Source: Synergistaceae bacterium
Lineage (GTDB): Bacteria > Synergistota > Synergistia > Synergistales > Synergistaceae
Length of the DNA: 6,426 bases
NCBI GenBank assembly: GCA_028702015.1
Contig: JAQVPO010000074.1
Location: 1 to 6,426 of the forward strand
Direction of reading: 5' to 3'
Shown here: piece after piece, positions 1-4,309 of the stretch
Position numbering within the stretch: position 1 is the stretch's first letter
Layout: the number at the start of each line of letters is the position of its first letter
The notes under the pieces: generated by a model
Databases searched by the model: none
Told to the model about the DNA's origin: nothing
The model's input: only the letters and a program-made list of their open reading frames with translations
Program-made: the position numbers and the translations under genes

Positions 1-235
1 CGACCAGTCCAAATCCGAAGAAGGTTTCGCTGGGAAGAAGATCCAGACTTTTGCCGTCAGGAATCATGTGGGAGGGTGCGTCCATATGGGTCCCCGTGTG
101 TGAGCTGAAAGATATGAGGGTGCTTCTCCAGCCGTTCTCCTCCATCGTAGCGGCCTTTTTGACAGAGGGAGGAGTATCTCCAGGAAAGACCATCATAGCG
201 TCTGTTATTGGCCAGCTAAGGTCGATTACTCTCAT
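1..235 (-). CDS. Cyclase family metal-dependent hydrolase (kynurenine formamidase-like), 3' part missing
   Basis: Only the first 78 residues are in the window; the gene continues past the left edge. They carry the signature of the cyclase / kynurenine formamidase family (PF04199): an early FPGD motif at residues 17-20 and then HTGTHMDAPSH at residues 46-56. In this family the two histidines and the aspartate (H46, H50, D52) bind a divalent metal, usually zinc or manganese, and the last histidine (H56) serves in catalysis. Members hydrolyse amides, lactams or lactones in the cytoplasm, for example N-formylkynurenine or isatin. The ATG at 235 is chosen because GGAG (247-244) lies 8 bases upstream, inside the end of the preceding gene. 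Only 3 bases separate it from that gene's stop codon, so the two are almost certainly cotranscribed and translationally coupled. The substrate cannot be named from this fragment. Family assignment is firm and specific function is open. Confidence 0.9.
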   Translation of the reverse strand, partial: MRVIDLSWPITDAMMVFPGDTPPSVKKAATMEENGWRSTLISFSSHTGTHMDAPSHMIPDGKSLDLLPSETFFGFGLV

Positions 236-238
236 ATG

Positions 239-1705
239 CTATTCTCCAAGTCCGGTCATTTGATTGAATTCTTCGATTTTCTCATCGATAAGGTCCGCCA
301 TTCTGTGGACGCTTTTCCAGTAATCCGGATCATACCACTGGGCGTTGAGCTCTTCGCTGGTTTTGCCCTGCTGTTCTACCCATGTATAGTATTTCAGATT
401 GTGTATCCTCTTCCGGTCGTAATAGCTGAGTTCCATCATCCCGTCAATTCCCATTCCCAGCACATATCTCTGATGGTCTACCGCTGCCCTCAGAGGGGAA
501 TATGCTCCCAGTTCAAGGCGCATCTCTTCAAGCCTTGAAGTGTACATTTCCATTGAGTCAGTCAGGACAGTCAGTATTATGTCGTTTTCTGTCAGCTCGT
601 AGTACTTTGCCATCTTTATTGCCATTGCTATGTTAGCTGCTCCTGAAATCCCTATCAGAGGCAGCTGGGAGATAAATTCATCTGAAAGTCCCAGGCTGCG
701 GAGATAGTCCTTGCCTTCAGGTTCGTTGCAGAGGCGTATCATTGCCATACAGTTCGCATCGTCTATTGCAAAGACGAGGTCAGTGTTCTTTACGTTGTGG
801 ATCCATGGGATGTGCTTGTCTCCGATACCCTCTATCCTGTGTTCGCCAAAGCCATTGAGATAGAGAGTCGGACACTGGAGAGCCTCGCCTACCCCCACCT
901 TGCTCTCAGGGAATACTTCTTTGAGATAATCTCCGCATGCTGTTGTGCCGGCGGATCCCGAAGTTACGACGACACCTGCATACCTGCTGTCGGGCCCCAT
1001 TTCACTTTTCAGGACTTCCTCCATTGCACTCCCTGTAACATAGTAATGCCAGAGGTGGTTGCCCATCTCTTCAAACTGGTTGAAGATGACCGCTTCGGGT
1101 CTTGATGCGCGTATCCTTGCGACTTCATCATATATCTCCTTGACGTTGCTCTCAGTGCCTGGGGTCGCTATTATCTCTCCTGCTACAGTACGGAGCCATT
1201 CAAAACGTTCCTTGCTCATTCCTTCCGGCAGTATGGCTATCGACTCGCATCCGAGAAGCTGAGCGTTGTAAGCGCCGCCCCGGCAGTAGTTTCCTGTTGA
1301 GGGCCATACGGCCTTTTCACACGTAGGATCGAACTGTCCAGTTACCAAACGCGGCACAAGGCACCCAAAACTTGCTCCTACCTTGTGTGCACCTGTAGGA
1401 AACCATTTGCCGCATAGGGCTATGATGCGTGCTTTCACGCCTGTGAATTCAGGCGGAAATTCCAAAGTGTTGACTTGACCGAAGAGTCCTCCTGATTTTT
1501 GTGGGTCGTTCTTCCATGTGATGCGGAAGAGATTTGCAGGATCTACGTCCCAGAGTCCGGTTGTTTTCAATTTTTCCTTCATTTTTGCCGGAGTATATTT
1601 TTCGGGATCTCTCATCTGTTTAAAAGTCGGCACGAGTATATTTCTCTTTTTAGCTACCTCTACCGCATTTTTAAGTTTATCCTTGTTGACTGTAAGATCG
1701 ATCAC
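239..1705 (-). CDS. Uncharacterised fold-type II PLP-dependent enzyme (488 aa)
   Basis: The protein belongs to the tryptophan synthase beta / cysteine synthase superfamily (PF00291). Visible motifs are PTGAHKVGASFG at residues 103-114, where K108 should form the Schiff base with PLP as in the GAHK motif of TrpB. STGN at 136-139 is the loop that grips the substrate carboxylate, and TSGSAGT at 248-254 is the glycine-rich loop for the PLP phosphate. A roughly 100-residue N-terminal stretch precedes the lysine and about 100 residues (from about 385) follow the core, so it is longer than cysteine synthase (about 310) or TrpB (about 400). It lacks other TrpB hallmarks and is not a clear match to diaminopropionate ammonia-lyase, threonine deaminase or the OrtB thiolase subunit. 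Likely chemistry is beta- or gamma-elimination or replacement on an amino acid; the substrate is unknown. The start is GTG at 1705, supported by AAGGGGG (1721-1715) 9 bases upstream. It is the middle gene of a three-gene operon, 36 bases after the threonine-synthase-like gene and 3 bases before the cyclase gene. Confidence 0.88.
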   Translation of the reverse strand: MIDLTVNKDKLKNAVEVAKKRNILVPTFKQMRDPEKYTPAKMKEKLKTTGLWDVDPANLFRITWKNDPQKSGGLFGQVNTLEFPPEFTGVKARIIALCGKWFPTGAHKVGASFGCLVPRLVTGQFDPTCEKAVWPSTGNYCRGGAYNAQLLGCESIAILPEGMSKERFEWLRTVAGEIIATPGTESNVKEIYDEVARIRASRPEAVIFNQFEEMGNHLWHYYVTGSAMEEVLKSEMGPDSRYAGVVVTSGSAGTTACGDYLKEVFPESKVGVGEALQCPTLYLNGFGEHRIEGIGDKHIPWIHNVKNTDLVFAIDDANCMAMIRLCNEPEGKDYLRSLGLSDEFISQLPLIGISGAANIAMAIKMAKYYELTENDIILTVLTDSMEMYTSRLEEMRLELGAYSPLRAAVDHQRYVLGMGIDGMMELSYYDRKRIHNLKYYTWVEQQGKTSEELNAQWYDPDYWKSVHRMADLIDEKIEEFNQMTGLGE

Positions 1706-1741
1706 TGAATATTTCCCCCTTCAGAATATTTTTGTGTGATT

Positions 1742-2980
1742 TTATCGTGAGGCTATGAGTCTTGAGAATTCCTCTATGTCAGGAGTACATGAAATTGCCT
1801 GCTCCGCAGATTTTTTTGCGCTTGTGATGTCTTTTAGACCGTTGCCGGTAACGACGACAGCTATTGTCTCATCAGAGGATATCTTTCCGGCTATTGTCAT
1901 TTTACGGAAACCTGCAAAGCCGGTTACTCCGGCAGGTTCGCCGAAAACTCCTGAGGAACGCGCAAGTTCCGGGATCGAGGAGAGTATCTCTGCATCTGTG
2001 ACGGTAACTGCAGTTCCTCCTGTTTTCCTTATCGCTCTCAGAGCCTTTGCCCAGTTTCTGGGTGCTCCGACCGAAATGCTGTCTGCAATGGTATCCGCAG
2101 GGCCAAATATAACTCTTTCAGAGCCAGTGCTTACTGCGTTGAATATTGGACTTGCCCCCTCCGCCTGTACTCCGGTGATTTTTGGTATCCTGTCTATGAA
2201 ACCAAGTTCGAACAGGTCAGCGAAGCCTTTATATAGCCCTCCAATGCAGCAGCCGTCTCCGACAGAGATGAAGACCCTGTCAGGTACTTTCCAGTTGAGC
2301 TGTTCTGCAATTTCCATCGCGCAGGTCTTTTTGCCCTCTACAAGATAGGGATTTATCGCGCAGTTTCTGTTGTACCATCCGAATTTTTTAATGGCTGATG
2401 TTGCAAGGTCGAAAGCTTCTGCATAATCCCCTTTGACCAGGATTACATTCGCTCCGTAGACAAGCAGCTGTGTCACCTTTGCTGCAGGGGCTTTTTCAGG
2501 AACAAAAATATAGCTTTCAAGTCCTGATACCGCTGAAAAACCGGAGAGTGAGCTTGCCGCGTTTCCTGTAGAAGCGCACGCAATTATCTTCTCTCCAAAG
2601 TCAAGAGCTTTTGCGACACCAACGGCGCTTGCCCTGTCTTTGAGAGATGCGGTGGGGTTTCTTCCGTCGTCTTTGACGTAAAGTTTTTTTACTCCATACT
2701 TTGATGCGAGAAGTTTATTATCATATAGAGGCGTCCATCCAACAGTGAGGTTGGGTATATTTTCATCGCGGAGTACAGGCATGATCTCTCTGTATCTCCA
2801 CATTGATGTATCTCTGTTTGATGAAAGGGAATCTCTGGTGATTTTTTTCTTTGTATCACAGATGTCATACAGCACGTCAAGAGTGCCGTCAAGCCCGCAC
2901 GTATCACAGACATATCTCTCTGCAGAAGGTTCATATTCTCTTCCGCAGAGCACGCATTTGAGAATTGAGGGTGCAGCCAT
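1742..2980 (-). CDS. Threonine synthase-like PLP enzyme with N-terminal zinc ribbon (412 aa)
   Basis: This is a fold-type II PLP enzyme of the threonine synthase family. Numbering from the ATG at 2980, two CxxC pairs (C9/C12 and C25/C28) form a zinc ribbon, as in many ThrC proteins. NPTASLKDRAS follows at 108-118, with K114 as the PLP lysine. STGN at 137-140 is the substrate loop, VGDGCCIGG at 240-248 is the phosphate-binding loop, and TGNGLKD at 378-384 is a typical threonine synthase C-terminal motif. Length is normal for the short ThrC class. Classical ThrC converts O-phosphohomoserine to threonine, but no homoserine-pathway gene is nearby. Being first in an operon with another PLP enzyme and a cyclase-type hydrolase suggests a catabolic or modified role. 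An in-frame GTG at 2989 lies only 1 base from the AAGGA (2995-2991), too close for use; the ATG at 2980 has a 10-base spacing and is preferred. Family is firm; threonine synthase activity itself is uncertain. Confidence 0.85.
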   Translation of the reverse strand: MAAPSILKCVLCGREYEPSAERYVCDTCGLDGTLDVLYDICDTKKKITRDSLSSNRDTSMWRYREIMPVLRDENIPNLTVGWTPLYDNKLLASKYGVKKLYVKDDGRNPTASLKDRASAVGVAKALDFGEKIIACASTGNAASSLSGFSAVSGLESYIFVPEKAPAAKVTQLLVYGANVILVKGDYAEAFDLATSAIKKFGWYNRNCAINPYLVEGKKTCAMEIAEQLNWKVPDRVFISVGDGCCIGGLYKGFADLFELGFIDRIPKITGVQAEGASPIFNAVSTGSERVIFGPADTIADSISVGAPRNWAKALRAIRKTGGTAVTVTDAEILSSIPELARSSGVFGEPAGVTGFAGFRKMTIAGKISSDETIAVVVTGNGLKDITSAKKSAEQAISCTPDIEEFSRLIASR

Positions 2981-3021
2981 CTTATTCACTTCCTTTTTTG
3001 TATCTTCAGCGTTCTATGTAC

Positions 3022-3027
3022 ATTATA
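3022..3027 (-). promoter_or_regulatory. Candidate -10 box for the PLP/cyclase operon
   Basis: The minus strand reads a perfect TATAAT here, placing a transcription start near 3015, about 35 bases before the ATG at 2980. No good -35 hexamer lies 16-19 bases upstream (the best match at 17 is TAGCCT), so the promoter may be weak or need an activator. The box overlaps two small dyads: ATGTACAT at 3016-3023 and ACATTATATGT at 3020-3030. These are possible operator sites, although they are short enough to arise by chance in AT-rich DNA. Confidence 0.45.
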
Positions 3028-3042
3028 TGTTGTGAGTCGGCA

Positions 3043-3104
3043 AGAGGCTATCTTTGCTTTAAACTTAATCTGAAAAAATATAAATTAAGATAGGAAACGC
3101 CTCT
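3043..3104. repeat. Interrupted inverted repeat in the divergent intergenic region
   Basis: AGAGGC at 3043-3048 is matched by GCCTCT at 3099-3104. Nested inside, CTTAAT at 3064-3069 pairs with ATTAAG at 3084-3089. Together they could fold as an outer stem, an asymmetric internal loop of 15 and 9 bases, and an inner stem closing an A-rich loop. It lies upstream of both divergent genes, so it could be a regulator binding site or a transcribed structure, but only if transcription of one gene begins upstream of it. The match is short and could be chance. Confidence 0.3.
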
Positions 3105-3141
3105 GAAAAGATCCTGAATATCTATTTTTTATATTAATATC

Positions 3142-3147
3142 TATAAT
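3142..3147 (+). promoter_or_regulatory. Candidate -10 box for the plus-strand gene
   Basis: TATAAT lies in a very AT-rich stretch (about 3116-3170), some 60-70 bases before the likely start codon. No TTGACA-like -35 element is visible at 16-18 bases. A second TATAAA at 3161-3166 is an alternative. The assignment rests on hexamer similarity only. Confidence 0.35.
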
Positions 3148-3207
3148 AAAGCTGACGTATTATAAAAATTTGTGCCGGTCTGTATGCAATATACAAGAAG
3201 GGAAACG

Positions 3208-4221
3208 GTGTCGATGATATTCTTTGTGAGAAGCGGTCCTGAGACGATAGTTTTCACTTTTACCGGAAATTTTGAGAAAGCTGAACAGATACTGCTCAGC
3301 TGGGGAGAGTATGCAGGCAGTGATATTGAAGAGGCTTTTTCCATTTCAGGCGAGTTCTGCCGTATAGTAGCCGCCCGTATCAAAAACGAAGATGGCGGCA
3401 AAGAGCAAATACGGGTCTATATTTCAGAGACATCGATCCAGCGCCTTCTTTGCATGATGCTGAATGCCAGGCTGGGCGAAGGTATAGCTGAGAGCCGGAT
3501 GCAGCCAGGCTATATCCTTATGAGACTCCTGGGCAATGTTGAGAAGGGTATTCAAAGAATAAAGGAAGATTTTGGCGGAAAACTTATTTCAAACGTTCCG
3601 TATTTCAGCGATCCGCTGCCGGAAGATTCTTCTGTTATCTATTTTACAGATGCCCCCCTGAATCATCAGATACCCCACTCGCATATGCACAGCAAGGCTC
3701 TTTACATTGCAGAGCATTCAAAAGAAAAACTAATTGCTGCTCTGAGAATGAGGCAGAACGAATATCTGGGAGACTCCATGGGTACTCCTGACTGGAACAG
3801 CATGGAGATACAGATCGGTGACAAGGAAGGACGCTTCAGTCTCCACAGAAAGAGAATATGGACGGCAGTCGAAGGTCTTCAGATCGGAACGATACTGGAG
3901 GAGGGCTGGAAAAAGGAATACACGCTTATGGGCAAGATGGTCGATGTATATCTTCTGAAGCTCTTTACCCCGCTTGACGAAGAAGCGATAAAGGGATTTC
4001 TTTCCGGGCTAGAGTATGATGATACAGGAGAGCGTGTGGCAGATCTGGATCTGTTTTTCAAAGGCAGAAAAATAAGCTGGAAAGAGCGGGGGAAAGAAGG
4101 CGGGCTTTCGAAAACGGAACTTGGGATAGCTGCAAGAAAGAGGATGCTCAGAAAACTTGACAAATATTCGCTGTCAAAAATGCACAAACTTGATGACGAG
4201 CTGAAGTCACCGAAAATATGA
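3208..4221 (+). CDS. Conserved-looking protein of unknown function, about 335-337 aa
   Basis: I do not recognise this protein. The frame is long, is supported by a ribosome binding site, and fills the space between two well-defined neighbours. The GTG at 3208 and the ATG at 3214 share the GAAGGGA at 3197-3203, so either could be the start. An earlier in-frame GTG (3172) and ATG (3184) have no Shine-Dalgarno and are disfavoured. The product looks cytoplasmic, with no signal peptide or membrane segment. Numbered from the ATG at 3214, it opens with alternating beta-like and helical segments (IFFVRSG, then IVFTFTGNF). A histidine cluster follows at about 151-159 (HQIPHSHMH), preceded by a strand-like VIYFTDAPL. 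The last 50 or so residues are rich in lysine and arginine, which could mean nucleic acid binding or ribosome contact. The gene is divergent from the PLP operon and convergent with the glycyl radical enzyme, so it is probably monocistronic and may not share their role. A regulator is possible because of its divergent position, but I see no helix-turn-helix. Confidence 0.8.
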   Translation: MSMIFFVRSGPETIVFTFTGNFEKAEQILLSWGEYAGSDIEEAFSISGEFCRIVAARIKNEDGGKEQIRVYISETSIQRLLCMMLNARLGEGIAESRMQPGYILMRLLGNVEKGIQRIKEDFGGKLISNVPYFSDPLPEDSSVIYFTDAPLNHQIPHSHMHSKALYIAEHSKEKLIAALRMRQNEYLGDSMGTPDWNSMEIQIGDKEGRFSLHRKRIWTAVEGLQIGTILEEGWKKEYTLMGKMVDVYLLKLFTPLDEEAIKGFLSGLEYDDTGERVADLDLFFKGRKISWKERGKEGGLSKTELGIAARKRMLRKLDKYSLSKMHKLDDELKSPKI

Positions 4222-4241
4222 TTTTTTTATTAAGGAAATAT

Positions 4242-4278
4242 AACTGCAGGGGCCCTTTGTATGAGGCCCCCTGCAGTT
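4242..4278. terminator. Hairpin between convergent genes, probable bidirectional terminator
   Basis: AACTGCAGGGGCC (4242-4254) pairs with GGCCCCCTGCAGTT (4265-4278) through 13 base pairs with one bulged C, leaving a loop of about 10 bases. It lies 20 bases after the stop of the plus-strand gene and 31 bases after the stop of the minus-strand gene. Neither side has a long T run: the minus strand continues TTATATTTCC and the plus strand GTTTAGATCT. The very stable GC-rich stem between two converging genes makes shared termination the best explanation. Confidence 0.75.
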
Positions 4279-4309
4279 TAGATCTGCTTTGTGCTGGTTC
4301 GGCTTCTTA

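Noticed and set aside
239..1705. Identification of the 488-residue PLP enzyme as OrtB, the 2-amino-4-ketopentanoate thiolase subunit, which would link it to a hydroxyproline C-N lyase pathway
   Set aside because: The PLP lysine motif is GAHKVG, not the GSFKDR type I associate with OrtB. No small OrtA-like partner gene is present; the flanking genes are a ThrC-like enzyme and a cyclase.
1755..2348. 197-codon open frame on the plus strand, antisense to the threonine-synthase-like gene
   Set aside because: It lies wholly inside a gene with clear catalytic motifs on the other strand and has no recognisable domain of its own; it is a reading-frame shadow.
2981..2989. GTG at 2989 as start of the threonine-synthase-like gene
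   Set aside because: It would sit 1 base from the Shine-Dalgarno; the in-frame ATG at 2980 has workable spacing and begins just before the zinc-ribbon cysteines.
3022..3043. TTGCCG on the minus strand as the -35 of the operon promoter
   Set aside because: It is only 10 bases from TATAAT, far too close for a sigma-70 type promoter.
3172..3207. GTG at 3172 or ATG at 3184 as the start of the plus-strand gene
   Set aside because: Neither has a ribosome binding site upstream; GAAGGGA at 3197-3203 serves the GTG at 3208 or the ATG at 3214.
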